Positions 52,446 through 61,036 of a DNA stretch of 64,000 nucleotides are shown here, piece by piece (the first letter of the stretch is position 1; every line of letters begins with the position of its first letter). The notes beneath the pieces were generated by a model that saw only the letters and a list, made by a program, of their open reading frames with translations, did not search any database and was not told where the DNA came from. The DNA comes from an uncultured Bacteroidia bacterium (GTDB lineage Bacteria > Bacteroidota > Bacteroidia > Bacteroidales > ML635J-15): assembly GCA_902776565.1 (NCBI GenBank), contig CACYQN010000006.1:218709-282708 (forward strand). The letters run 5' to 3'. The translations under genes and the position numbers were made by a program.

Positions 52446-52482
52446 ATTACGGCAGTCGGCAATGGTTGGCTGCTGTTTTTTT
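52446..52482 (+). terminator. Terminator of InlB-repeat lipoprotein 3
   Basis: GCAGTCGGCAATGGTTGGCTGC followed by TGTTTTTTTTT; the same hairpin family as at 35754 and 37203. Confidence 0.76.
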
Positions 52483-52678
52483 TTCTGTTTTGGTCATACA
52501 GCTCTTTGACTTGCTAGCTCAATGGCTTGCAGGCTAAAAGTCTTACAGTCTAACTGTCTTGCAGTCTTATTGCTTTTTTTGTTTGGCTGTTGGACTGCGC
52601 TTCTGTTAGCCTATCAGCCCCCTTTTGCATCTTGTCAGATAAATCGTAAATCCTCATTCGTAAATCGTAAATAAATTG

Positions 52679-52686
52679 TATTTTTG
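52679..52686 (+). promoter_or_regulatory. Bacteroidota -7 promoter element (TATTTTTG) of ileS
   Basis: TATTTTTG, 20 bases before the ATG of ileS. Upstream (52483-52678) only short direct repeats such as CTTGCAG/CTTACAG and TAAATCGTAAAT are seen. No T-box is expected or visible. Confidence 0.65.
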
Positions 52687-52706
52687 CACCACTTAAAAAT
52701 TGTACA

Positions 52707-55700
52707 ATGACAAAGAAGTTTTCCGAGTATAAGCAACTCGATTTATTTGAGATTAACAACGAAATGAAGGACCTCTGGGCAAAAGAGGACACCTTTCACA
52801 AGAGTATAGAAACCCGCGAAGGCTGCAAGCCTTTCATCTTCTTCGAAGGTCCGCCATCAGCAAACGGAATGCCTGGTATCCACCATGTTATGGCTCGTAC
52901 AATCAAGGATGTCGTATGCCGCTACAAGACTTTGACTGGTCACAAAGTTGACCGCAAGGCAGGTTGGGATACCCACGGTTTGCCAGTGGAACTCGGTGTG
53001 GAAAAGACTCTTGGCATCACCAAGGAGGACATCGGCAAGAAGATTTCCGTTAGCGACTACAACGACACCTGCCGTCGCGAAGTGATGAAATACACAAGCC
53101 ACTGGACCGACCTTACAGAGCGTGTCGGCTACTGGGTTGACCTTGAAAATCCGTACATCACATACGATAACCGCTACATCGAGACTTTGTGGTGGCTGCT
53201 CAAGCAGTTGTACAACAAGAACTTGCTTTACAAGGGCTACACCATTCAGCCGTATTCGCCGGCTGCAGGTACCGGACTTAGCACCCACGAACTTAACCAG
53301 CCAGGTTGCTACCGCGATGTGAAGGACACAACCGTAACCGCTCAGTTCGCAATCGTTGACCCGAAGCCCGAAATGACTGGCTGGGGAAAACCTTATTTCA
53401 TCGCTTGGACAACCACCCCATGGACTTTGCCGTCGAACACCGCACTCTGCGTTGGCCGCAAGATTGAATATGTTGCAGTTCGCACCTATAATATGTATAA
53501 TGGCGAGCCTGTTACCGTTGTTATGGCAAAGGAAAGGGTTAACGCTTACTTGAATCCGCAGGGCGCAGAACTTCCGCTCGAGGAGTACAAGCACGGCGAC
53601 AAGGTAATACCTTATAGAATAGTCGCCGAATACACTGGCGAAGACCTTCTCGATATGCGCTACGAGCAGATTTTCCCGTGGGTTAAGCCTGCCGATGGTG
53701 CTTTCCGCGTAATTCCGGGCGACTATGTTACCACCGAGGACGGTACCGGTATCGTTCACATTGCTCCGACTTTCGGTGCCGACGATAACAAGGTTGCAAA
53801 GGCTGCTGGAATTCCGCCGCTGGTAATGATTATCAACAGCAAGGGCGATTTCCGTCCTATGGTCGACCGTACAGGAAAATTCTTCCTCATGAGCGACCTC
53901 GACCCCGAATTCGTAAAGAACAATATAAATGTTGACTTGTATTCGAAGTACGAAGGCTGTTTCGTTAAGAACGCCTACGATCCGAAGTACAATGTCGATG
54001 GAAAATACGACGCCGAAGCTGCTGCCAAGGACGAGGACTTGAACATCCGCCTTTGCATCGAGATGAAGCAGGACGGCAAGGCTTTCAAGATTGAAAAGCA
54101 CTTGCACAACTATCCGCACTGCTGGCGTACAGACAAGCCCGTTTTGTACTATCCGCTTGATTCATGGTTTATTAAGTCAACAGCAATGCGCGACCGCATG
54201 ATTGAACTCAACAAGACCATCAACTGGAAACCGCAGAGCACTGGCGAAGGCCGTTTCGGAAAATGGTTGGAAAACCTTGTTGACTGGAACCTCAGCCGTT
54301 CGCGCTACTGGGGAACTCCGCTGCCAATTTGGAGTACCGAGGACGCAAGCGAACGCAAGTGCATAGGTTCTGTCGAGGAACTTTACGCCGAAATGGACAA
54401 GTCAATCGCCAAGGGATATATGAAGGAATATCCGTGGAAGAACTTCGAGGTTGGCAAATACACCAAGGAAAACTACGAAAACCTTGACTTGCATCGTCCG
54501 TATGTTGATGAGATTGTGCTTGTTGCATCGGATGGCCGCAAGATGTTCCGCGAACCCGACCTTATTGATGTTTGGTTCGATTCGGGTGCAATGCCTTACG
54601 CACAGTGGCATTATCCGTTCGAGAACAAGGATAGGTTTGACAAGTTGTTCCCAGCTGACTTCATCGCTGAGGGCGTTGACCAGACACGCGGTTGGTTCTT
54701 CACATTGCACGCAATTGCAACAATGATTTTCGACAGCGTAGCATACAAGAACATCATTTCCAACGGCTTGGTACTCGACAAGAACGGCAACAAGATGTCG
54801 AAGCGACTTGGCAATGCTGTAAATCCGTTCGAAACTATCGACAAATATGGTGCCGACCCCGTTCGCTGGTATATGATTACCAACGCACAGGCTTGGGACA
54901 ACCTCAAGTTCGACATTGCCGGAGTTGACGAGGTAAAGCGCAAATTCTTCGGAACTTTGTACAACACCTACAATTTCTTTGCAATGTACGCCAACACCGA
55001 CAACTTCACCTACGCAGAACCCGATGTTCCGTTCGAGAAGCGTCCCGAACTCGACCGCTGGATTCTCAGCTTGTTGAACACTTTGGTTAAGGAAGTCGGC
55101 GAGGCTTACGAAACTTACGAAAATACAAAGGCAGGCCGTCTGATTCAGACTTTCGTGATGGACCACCTGAGCAACTGGTATGTTCGTCTCGGCAGAAAGC
55201 GCTACTGGGGCGGCGAGTACGACGAGGACAAGATTTCGGCTTACCAGACACTTTATACTTGCTTGATAACCATTGCAAAGATTGCTTCGCCGATTGCTCC
55301 GTTCTATATGGACAAGATGTATCGCGACCTCAATGCCGTTACTGGCAAGGAAAACTACGAATCGGTTCATCTTGCTTATTTCCCGAAGGTTAACGAGCAG
55401 ATAATCGACAAGAGCCTTGAGGAAAGGATGGAAATGGCACAGACTATTTCATCTATGATTCTCGGTTTGCGCCGCAAGGTCAGCATCAAGGTTCGCCAGC
55501 CGTTGCAGAAAATTATGGTTCCGTCGGTTTCGGACGACTTTGCAGAGCAAATGGCTAAGGTTGAGCAGATTATCAAGACCGAAACCAACATCAAGGAAAT
55601 CCAGATTCTCGACGATTCGTCCGATTTCTTGGTAAAGAAGATTAAGGCGAACTTCAAGGTTCTTGGTCCGCGTTACGGCAAGATTATGAAGCAGGTTGCA

Positions 55701-56153
55701 AATGCAATTTCGCAGATGTCGCAGAAGGACATTGCTTCGCTCGAGCGCAACGATAGCTTTACTTTGAATGTTGAAGGACAGGAAGTTGCAATAACAACTG
55801 CAGATGTCGAAATCAACTCCGAGGACATTCCAGGATGGCTCGTTGCAAACGAAGGCAAATACACTGTTGCACTTGACATCAATGTAACGCCCGAACTCGT
55901 TGAGGAAGGTATTGCCCGCGAATTTGTCAACCGTATCCAGAACATCCGCAAAGACAGCAATTTCGACATTACCGACCGCATCCGCGTGAAAATCAGTTCA
56001 ACAGCAGAACTCGACACCGCAGTCAACCATTACCGCGAGTACATCTGTGGTCAGACCTTGGCAAACTCAATCGAGATTGTTGCCAATGTTGAAAATGGTA
56101 CTGAAATAGATGTTAATGATGTGAATGTAAATATATTGGTTACAAAGGAATAG
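52707..56153 (+). CDS. ileS: Isoleucyl-tRNA synthetase
   Basis: A 1148-residue class I aminoacyl-tRNA synthetase that charges tRNA-Ile. The HIGH-type motif is PSANGMPGIHH at about residues 50-60 (His59, His60). The editing (CP1) domain includes TTTPWTLPSNTALCVG and GTGIVHIAPTFGADD. The W-F-D-S-G-A-M-P-Y-A-Q-W-H segment precedes KMSKR at residues 696-700. The C-terminal anticodon-binding region includes LDRWILSLLNTLVKEV. The length and the absence of a C-terminal zinc-binding Cys cluster fit the eukaryotic-like (IleS2, mupirocin-tolerant) type common in Bacteroidota; that subclass is an inference. It stands alone with its own promoter and terminator. Confidence 0.96.
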   Translation: MTKKFSEYKQLDLFEINNEMKDLWAKEDTFHKSIETREGCKPFIFFEGPPSANGMPGIHHVMARTIKDVVCRYKTLTGHKVDRKAGWDTHGLPVELGVEKTLGITKEDIGKKISVSDYNDTCRREVMKYTSHWTDLTERVGYWVDLENPYITYDNRYIETLWWLLKQLYNKNLLYKGYTIQPYSPAAGTGLSTHELNQPGCYRDVKDTTVTAQFAIVDPKPEMTGWGKPYFIAWTTTPWTLPSNTALCVGRKIEYVAVRTYNMYNGEPVTVVMAKERVNAYLNPQGAELPLEEYKHGDKVIPYRIVAEYTGEDLLDMRYEQIFPWVKPADGAFRVIPGDYVTTEDGTGIVHIAPTFGADDNKVAKAAGIPPLVMIINSKGDFRPMVDRTGKFFLMSDLDPEFVKNNINVDLYSKYEGCFVKNAYDPKYNVDGKYDAEAAAKDEDLNIRLCIEMKQDGKAFKIEKHLHNYPHCWRTDKPVLYYPLDSWFIKSTAMRDRMIELNKTINWKPQSTGEGRFGKWLENLVDWNLSRSRYWGTPLPIWSTEDASERKCIGSVEELYAEMDKSIAKGYMKEYPWKNFEVGKYTKENYENLDLHRPYVDEIVLVASDGRKMFREPDLIDVWFDSGAMPYAQWHYPFENKDRFDKLFPADFIAEGVDQTRGWFFTLHAIATMIFDSVAYKNIISNGLVLDKNGNKMSKRLGNAVNPFETIDKYGADPVRWYMITNAQAWDNLKFDIAGVDEVKRKFFGTLYNTYNFFAMYANTDNFTYAEPDVPFEKRPELDRWILSLLNTLVKEVGEAYETYENTKAGRLIQTFVMDHLSNWYVRLGRKRYWGGEYDEDKISAYQTLYTCLITIAKIASPIAPFYMDKMYRDLNAVTGKENYESVHLAYFPKVNEQIIDKSLEERMEMAQTISSMILGLRRKVSIKVRQPLQKIMVPSVSDDFAEQMAKVEQIIKTETNIKEIQILDDSSDFLVKKIKANFKVLGPRYGKIMKQVANAISQMSQKDIASLERNDSFTLNVEGQEVAITTADVEINSEDIPGWLVANEGKYTVALDINVTPELVEEGIAREFVNRIQNIRKDSNFDITDRIRVKISSTAELDTAVNHYREYICGQTLANSIEIVANVENGTEIDVNDVNVNILVTKE

Positions 56154-56189
56154 ACCCATAGGGTGATATAAAATAGTTTTTTTCATGGT

Positions 56190-56218
56190 GCCGATGGAGA
56201 AATTCATCGGCATTTTTT
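56190..56218 (+). terminator. Terminator of ileS
   Basis: GCCGATG and CATCGGC form the stem with an 8-base loop and ATTTTTT tail. Confidence 0.88.
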
Positions 56219-56234
56219 ATTATTGGTGTTCGCT

Positions 56235-56390
56235 GTCATTTCGGAAGCTAGTCGTAACACGCGAAACGGAACGAAGAGCGTTGTGAAGACTGCTATCCGT
56301 AATCTCCTTTTGTGTATTAATGGAAGATTCCGCATAAACGAACTCACAAGGCTCGTACCTGCGCCTGTTCGTTCAGTCTTGCGGATAATT
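56235..56390. mobile_element. MITE-like palindromic element, copy 3
   Basis: About 156 bases, starting GTCATTTCGGAAG and ending TCTTGCGGATAA. It shares AACACGCGAAACGGAACG with copies 2 and 4 and ACAAGGCTCGTACCTGCGCC with copy 1. The termini are more worn than in copy 2. Confidence 0.78.
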
Positions 56391-56468
56391 TTTATTAATC
56401 CAGAACAGCAAATTGAGGTATGCTGGACCTAGCCGAAGTAAGCGCAGTAGAAAGTATCGAAGGGCACA

Positions 56469-56503
56469 AAAAAAAGGGCAACGAATTAATTCATTGCCCT
56501 TTC
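56469..56503 (-). terminator. Terminator of the rpsF-rpsR-rplI operon
   Basis: AAAGGGCAA and TTGCCCTTT form the stem; on the minus strand it is followed by TTTTTTTTG. Confidence 0.9.
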
Positions 56504-56521
56504 ATAATCTTATGAAAAAAT

Positions 56522-56974
56522 TTATTCTGCTTCGGTGATAACGTTGAATGAGAAGTTAGCCTTGATGTTCTTGTAGAGGCGAACTGCTGCATTGTACTTA
56601 CCAACTTCCTTAATCGACTTGTCCTTCATGAGGATGTTCTTGCGGTCGATTTCGAATCCCTTAGCTGCGAGTGCTTCAGCGAGCATAATGGTGTTGATTG
56701 AACCGAATATCTTACCAGTTGACGAAGTCTTGGTAGCGATAGTGAGTTCGAGTCCTTCCATCTTAGCTGCGAGTGCTTCAGCTTCTTCGCGGAGCTTAGC
56801 TTCCTTGTGTGCTCTCTGCTTCATGTTTTCGGCATGAATTTTCTTTGCAGTTTCGGTAGCAAGGATAGCGTAACCTTGAGGAATGAGATAATTTCTTCCG
56901 TATCCGGGCTTTACATTAACGATGTCGTCTCTGTGTCCTAAGTTTTCTACGTCTTGTTTAAGTATGATTTCCAT
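56522..56974 (-). CDS. rplI: 50S ribosomal protein L9
   Basis: A 150-residue two-domain ribosomal protein that binds 23S rRNA at the L1 stalk base. It begins MEIILKQDVENLGHRDDIVNVKPGYGRNYLIPQGYAI, the universally conserved L9 N-terminal domain. A long connecting helix and the C-terminal domain (FGSINTIMLAEALAAKGFEIDRKNI) follow. A strong GGAGG site lies nine bases before the ATG. Last gene of the rpsF-rpsR-rplI operon, 17 bases after rpsR. Confidence 0.97.
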   Translation of the reverse strand: MEIILKQDVENLGHRDDIVNVKPGYGRNYLIPQGYAILATETAKKIHAENMKQRAHKEAKLREEAEALAAKMEGLELTIATKTSSTGKIFGSINTIMLAEALAAKGFEIDRKNILMKDKSIKEVGKYNAAVRLYKNIKANFSFNVITEAE

Positions 56975-56991
56975 TTCTATTCCTCCTTTAA

Positions 56992-57261
56992 TTATTTCAT
57001 CATATCGGTTACGTATGGCAACAATGCAAGGTGTCTAGCTCTCTTGACAGCCTGAGCGACTTTGCGGTGGTACTTCAACGAAGTTCCGGTCAAGCGGCGA
57101 GGCAAAATCTTACCCTGTTCGTTCAAGAATTTCTTGAGGAACTGCGGGTCCTTGTAGTCAACATATTTAATGCGGCTTCTGAGGAAGCGGCAATATTTTT
57201 TCTTCTTTACTTCAACTGCCAATGGAGTCAAGTATCTGATTTCTGAATTGTTCTGTGCCAT
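56992..57261 (-). CDS. rpsR: 30S ribosomal protein S18
   Basis: An 89-residue small-subunit protein: [64 protein letters not shown] in sections, with the conserved ILPRRLTG core. It partners S6 on the platform. Its GGAGG ribosome-binding site is embedded in the final codons of rpsF, two bases of which separate the genes. Confidence 0.97.
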   Translation of the reverse strand: MAQNNSEIRYLTPLAVEVKKKKYCRFLRSRIKYVDYKDPQFLKKFLNEQGKILPRRLTGTSLKYHRKVAQAVKRARHLALLPYVTDMMK

Positions 57262-57263
57262 AA

Positions 57264-57611
57264 TTATTCCTCCACCTTTTTAGTTTCCTGTTCTCTTCTC
57301 TTCTTTTCGCTGTAAGCTACTGCGTGCTTGTCCATCTTGAAGGTAAGGAAGCGCATAATCTTTTCATCACGTCTGTACTCGGTTTCGAGCTTGTTGATGA
57401 AAGCACCTTCTGCCTTGAATTCAAACAAGTGGTAGAAGCCTGTAGTTTTCTTCTGGATTGGGTAAGCCATTTTTCTTAATCCCCAGTCCTCTTCGTGTAC
57501 CAACTCACCATTGTCGGTGATGTACTTCTTGAACTTTTCAACCGTTTCCTTCATCTGTGGCTCAGACAAAACGGGAGTTGCAATGAAAACGGTTTCGTAC
57601 TGATTAATCAT
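57264..57611 (-). CDS. rpsF: 30S ribosomal protein S6
   Basis: A 115-residue ribosomal protein with a ferredoxin-like fold: [50 protein letters not shown] and [19 protein letters not shown] core. It forms a heterodimer with S18 during 30S assembly. It is the first gene of the operon; the promoter is the minus-strand TACTTTTG at 57674-57667. In many bacteria the S6-S18 complex binds its own leader mRNA; no clear copy of that structure was recognised here. Confidence 0.96.
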   Translation of the reverse strand: MINQYETVFIATPVLSEPQMKETVEKFKKYITDNGELVHEEDWGLRKMAYPIQKKTTGFYHLFEFKAEGAFINKLETEYRRDEKIMRFLTFKMDKHAVAYSEKKRREQETKKVEE

Positions 57612-57666
57612 AATCTTTAAAAATCAATTTGTTAATAAATAAAATACTTTAAAATTTTTGTGGGAG

Positions 57667-57674
57667 CAAAAGTA
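57667..57674 (-). promoter_or_regulatory. Bacteroidota -7 promoter element of rpsF (TACTTTTG)
   Basis: TACTTTTG on the minus strand, 55 bases before the rpsF ATG. The leader is AT-rich. The -33 position reads TTCG, a weak match. Confidence 0.62.
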
Positions 57675-57842
57675 CAACATTTTTTTGAATTGACGAAATA
57701 TTCTTTCGCTTTTTTTGCCGACAAGCTCATATTAACATAACAATCTAATATCCAACAATATAACAATATCAAAAACGAATCACTTTGAATTCGCTGTCAA
57801 CTTTAAGGTCGCGAAAACGAACAAACAAGAACCAACAAGAAT

Positions 57843-57874
57843 TTTGCAGATAACATTGCAATGCCATAACTTTG
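57843..57874 (+). promoter_or_regulatory. Promoter of the gene at 57901
   Basis: TTTG at 57843-57846, 20 bases, and TAACTTTG at 57867-57874, 26 bases before the ATG. Confidence 0.65.
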
Positions 57875-57900
57875 CCTCCGAAACGAAACAAAAAAATGCA

Positions 57901-58473
57901 ATGAATAAGAACTGTCCCGAAATACTACAACTACGCCGCGACATAGAGTTGTCGGTGCAACGCAACATCAACACGCCTGCCGACTTTGAATTCCTGTCGG
58001 GGGTAATATGGGAACGCACCAAGACATCAATAAGCACCTCGACACTAAAGCGACTGTGGGGCTACATCGACGGAGCCGACAACACAAGGCAATGTACGCT
58101 GGAACTGCTGTCGAAAACTCTCGGTTACAAAAGCTGGAAAGATTACACCGAACATCTTGCAAACACCAACCCTGAGCAGTCGGATTTCCTGAAGGACGGA
58201 AAGCATATCTGCACCGACAACCTATCAATTGGCGACACATTGGAATTAAAATGGCTGCCAAACCGTATATGTATTATAAGGTATCTCGGCAAATACAAAT
58301 TCATAATCGACAAGGCAGAAAACACCAAGTTAAGCGAGGGCGACTCGTTCTGCTGCCGCTTCTTCATTGTTGGCCAACCTCTTTACATCGACAACTTGAT
58401 TCACAACAACGAAATGCCGACAGCCTACGTCATCGGAAAACGCGACGGACTGACAAGCATTGATAAAAAGTAA
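57901..58473 (+). CDS. Hypothetical cytoplasmic protein with N-terminal HTH-like region
   Basis: A 190-residue protein without signal peptide. The N-terminal 85 residues contain ISTSTLKRLWGYIDGADNTRQCTLELLSKTLGYKSWKDY, a pattern recurrent in many Bacteroidota proteins. It looks like a helix-turn-helix core (a T-L-K-R-L-W/F-G helix, then an L-x-x-L-x-x-x-L-G-Y-x-x-W segment). The C-terminal half (about 100-190) is a small beta-rich domain: LSIGDTLELKWLPNRICIIRYLGKYKFIIDKAEN. DNA binding is only suggested by the first half. No partner gene is evident. The start at 57901 fits the promoter; an earlier in-frame ATG at 57844 lies on the promoter. Confidence 0.72.
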   Translation: MNKNCPEILQLRRDIELSVQRNINTPADFEFLSGVIWERTKTSISTSTLKRLWGYIDGADNTRQCTLELLSKTLGYKSWKDYTEHLANTNPEQSDFLKDGKHICTDNLSIGDTLELKWLPNRICIIRYLGKYKFIIDKAENTKLSEGDSFCCRFFIVGQPLYIDNLIHNNEMPTAYVIGKRDGLTSIDKK

Positions 58474-58563
58474 AAGAACTCCAGTCCCATATCTAAAATA
58501 TTTGTTAACAGCAATTGCCCTTTCGTAATTATTGCTTAACTTTACGCCAAATTTTCATCTGGA

Positions 58564-59157
58564 ATGAAAAGGTGCATATTTGCAATATTACTCACAGTGC
58601 TGGCATTGTCGGTTTTCGGGCAGAACGAGACGCTATATCTCTACGAGCCTGACTCATCGGCACTTGTAAAGACAAAGCACGACAAGGAATCGCATTTTGT
58701 AAGCCGAATCAGCACAGGCGTATCTGTCGGCGGTTTTGGCGGACATGCATTCGGAACCGGCTTTGTTGCACCAGAATTCGGCTACAAGGTAACAGACAAG
58801 TTCACCGTATCGGGTGGCTTTGCTGTCTCCTACTCCATGTTTTCGGCATCGGCAAATTCAGAAAGCAGAAGTCCGTACGGATTCCCACGATACACGCTGT
58901 TTGCCAAAGGCTCGTACTCGCTTACGCCAAAGATTAACATATATGGCGCGGCTGCCGTAAGTTTCTGCGACTACTACAACAAGACTTCGTTCTCAGGCTA
59001 CTTCGGCGCCGACTACAAGATAACTGAGAAATCGACAATCAGCATTGCGGTAAGCGTACGTAAAGGAAATCACCCGCTGATGCCCGAATACGGACTATAC
59101 CCGATGGCTCCTACAACATTTTCACCGATGTTCCAAAATGAACTCTTCGCTAGATAA
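58564..59157 (+). CDS. Exported hypothetical protein, probable small beta-barrel
   Basis: A 197-residue protein with a signal peptide (MKRCIFAILLTVLALSVFGQ). The mature part has repeated amphipathic strands with glycine and aromatic residues: RISTGVSVGGFGGHAFGTGFVAPEFGYKV, FTVSGGFAVSYSMF, YTLFAKGSYSLTPKINIYGAAAVSF, STISIAVSVRKG. This suggests an 8-stranded outer-membrane barrel. No family name is certain. It overlaps the start of the YgiQ gene by 20 bases. Confidence 0.74.
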   Translation: MKRCIFAILLTVLALSVFGQNETLYLYEPDSSALVKTKHDKESHFVSRISTGVSVGGFGGHAFGTGFVAPEFGYKVTDKFTVSGGFAVSYSMFSASANSESRSPYGFPRYTLFAKGSYSLTPKINIYGAAAVSFCDYYNKTSFSGYFGADYKITEKSTISIAVSVRKGNHPLMPEYGLYPMAPTTFSPMFQNELFAR

Positions 59158-61036
59158 CAAACGTAACGGCAAGGAGATTCAACGCACCAACATCCTCGAC
59201 TATTTTCCGACTTCAGTCAAGGAACTGAAGGCTTTTGGCTGGGACTATATCGATGTTATCCTCGTCAGCGGAGATGCTTTTGTTGACCATCCGTCGTTCG
59301 GACCGGCAGTGATAGCAAGGGTTTTGCAGAACGCAGGCTACCGTGTGGCAGTAATTCCACAGCCCAACTGGCAGGACGACCTCCGCGACTTCCGCAAGTT
59401 CGGTGCGCCTCGGCTATTTTTTGGCGTTTCGGCAGGAAACATCGACAGCATGCTCAACCACTACACCGCAAACAAGCGTCTCCGTAGCGACGATGCCTAC
59501 ACTCCTGGCGGACAAAGCGGTCACCGTCCCGACTACGCAACCAAGGTTTACTGCCAGATACTGAAGGACATATATCCCGACACTCCAATCGTAATCGGTG
59601 GAATTGAAGCCTCTATGCGCCGCTTCGCCCACTACGACTACTGGCAGGACAGAATACTGAGTTCGATGCTTGAAATGTCGGGGGCTGACATACTTTGCTA
59701 CGGAATGTCGGAAAAGTCGATTGTGGAAGTCGCCGACCACATAAACCGCGACGGACATCACTACAACTGCTTCAACATAAGGCAGATTGCCTACCTAAGC
59801 GACGAAAACGACAAAAAGAAGGACGATATAGAACTTCACTCCTACGCCGAAATCCTTGCCGACAAACGCAACTACGCCGAAAACTTCGTCATCGTTGAAC
59901 GCGAAGCCAACTCGTTCACCAACAGGCGAATAACCCAGCAACTGGAACATTCGAAGCTTATCGTAAACCCAACATACGAACCGCTTTCGGAAAGCGAAAT
60001 GGACAACATATATGCACTGCCATTCACCAGACTTCCGCATCCGCGCTACAACGGCAAACCCGACATTCCTGCCTACGAAATGATAAAGAACTCGGTGACA
60101 ATACATCGCGGATGTTTCGGCGGATGCTCGTTCTGCACCATAGCGGCACATCAGGGCAAGCAAATTTCGAGTCGTTCCGAGAAATCCATAATCGCAGAAC
60201 TGGAACGCATTTCGCAGATGCCAAACTTCAAGGGACACATTTCCGACATCGGCGCTCCGTCGGCAAACATGTACCGCATGCACGGCAACGACGAAGAACT
60301 CTGCCGAAAATGCAAACGACCCTCGTGCATTACTCCTAAGATTTGTCCGAACCTCAACACATCGCACGAAGGACTTTGCAAACTTTACCGAAAAGCTCTG
60401 GAAGTCAAAGGCATAAAGAAAATCAGCATAGGCAGTGGAATACGCTACGACATAGCCCTGCACAAGACAGGAAATGCCGAAACCGACCGCATAAACGAGG
60501 AATACCTCGAACTCGTAATTTCAAAGTTCGTGTCGGGACGACTGAAAGTAGCGCCAGAACACACTTCGCCCAAAGTGCTGGAACTAATGCGCAAGACACC
60601 TTTCGACAAGTTCGGGGAACTGAAAGCCCTCTTCGACCGCACAAACAAGAAATATGGTCTTAAACAACAACTTATCCCCTATTTTATCTCGGCTCACCCG
60701 GGCTGTAAGGAAGAAGATATGGCCGAACTTATGGCGCAAATCAGCGACCTCGGCATTTGTCCCGAACAGGTGCAAACCTTCACCCCCACCCCGATGACGC
60801 TTTCGACCGTGATGTACTACACCGAACTGAATCCATACACAATGGAAAAGGTTTATGTGCCAAAGTCGCGCGAAGAACGTGAAAATCAGAATATGTACTT
60901 TTTCTGGTACACTCCCGACGCACGCAAAAAGATTGAAAAACGGTTGCAGCAGCTCGGTCGCAACGACATACTAAAGAAAATGAAAGGAAACAAAAATAAC
61001 AACAGTCACCCTAAAAGAATAACTACCAATGGCTAA
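59138..61036 (+). CDS. ygiQ: YgiQ family radical SAM protein
   Basis: A 632-residue radical SAM protein. The iron-sulfur motif is Cys326-x3-Cys330-x2-Cys333 (HRGCFGGCSFCTIAAHQGK). The N-terminal UPF0313 region is DYIDVILVSGDAFVDHPSFGPAVIARVLQ with FFGVSAGNIDSMLNHYTANK, and the C-terminal part has GCKEEDMAELM and QVQTFTPTPMTLSTVMYYT. The family is widespread and conserved, but its reaction has not been established. The start at 59138 overlaps the preceding gene by 20 bases, and its end overlaps the GT4 gene by 8 bases, suggesting a chain of coupled translation. Confidence 0.95.
   Translation: MNSSLDNKRNGKEIQRTNILDYFPTSVKELKAFGWDYIDVILVSGDAFVDHPSFGPAVIARVLQNAGYRVAVIPQPNWQDDLRDFRKFGAPRLFFGVSAGNIDSMLNHYTANKRLRSDDAYTPGGQSGHRPDYATKVYCQILKDIYPDTPIVIGGIEASMRRFAHYDYWQDRILSSMLEMSGADILCYGMSEKSIVEVADHINRDGHHYNCFNIRQIAYLSDENDKKKDDIELHSYAEILADKRNYAENFVIVEREANSFTNRRITQQLEHSKLIVNPTYEPLSESEMDNIYALPFTRLPHPRYNGKPDIPAYEMIKNSVTIHRGCFGGCSFCTIAAHQGKQISSRSEKSIIAELERISQMPNFKGHISDIGAPSANMYRMHGNDEELCRKCKRPSCITPKICPNLNTSHEGLCKLYRKALEVKGIKKISIGSGIRYDIALHKTGNAETDRINEEYLELVISKFVSGRLKVAPEHTSPKVLELMRKTPFDKFGELKALFDRTNKKYGLKQQLIPYFISAHPGCKEEDMAELMAQISDLGICPEQVQTFTPTPMTLSTVMYYTELNPYTMEKVYVPKSREERENQNMYFFWYTPDARKKIEKRLQQLGRNDILKKMKGNKNNNSHPKRITTNG

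Larger units (their letters stand above)
56154..56521. other. 368-base intergenic region between ileS and rplI
   Basis: It contains, in order, the ileS terminator, a MITE-like element (copy 3), a short stretch with GTATCGAAGGG similar to the repeat at 43910-43925, and the terminator of the ribosomal operon. A 69-codon open frame across the element is not considered a gene. Confidence 0.8.

Noticed and set aside
52483..52678. T-box or other riboswitch before ileS
   Set aside because: No T-box sequence, anticodon-matching stem or antiterminator could be found; only short direct repeats.
52857..54119. A 420-codon open frame on the minus strand within ileS (and another at 54402-55370)
   Set aside because: ileS is beyond doubt here; the antisense frames lack any recognisable domain.
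56223..56432. A 69-codon frame spanning the MITE-like element after ileS
   Set aside because: It is made of repeat sequence; related copies of the element do not keep the frame.
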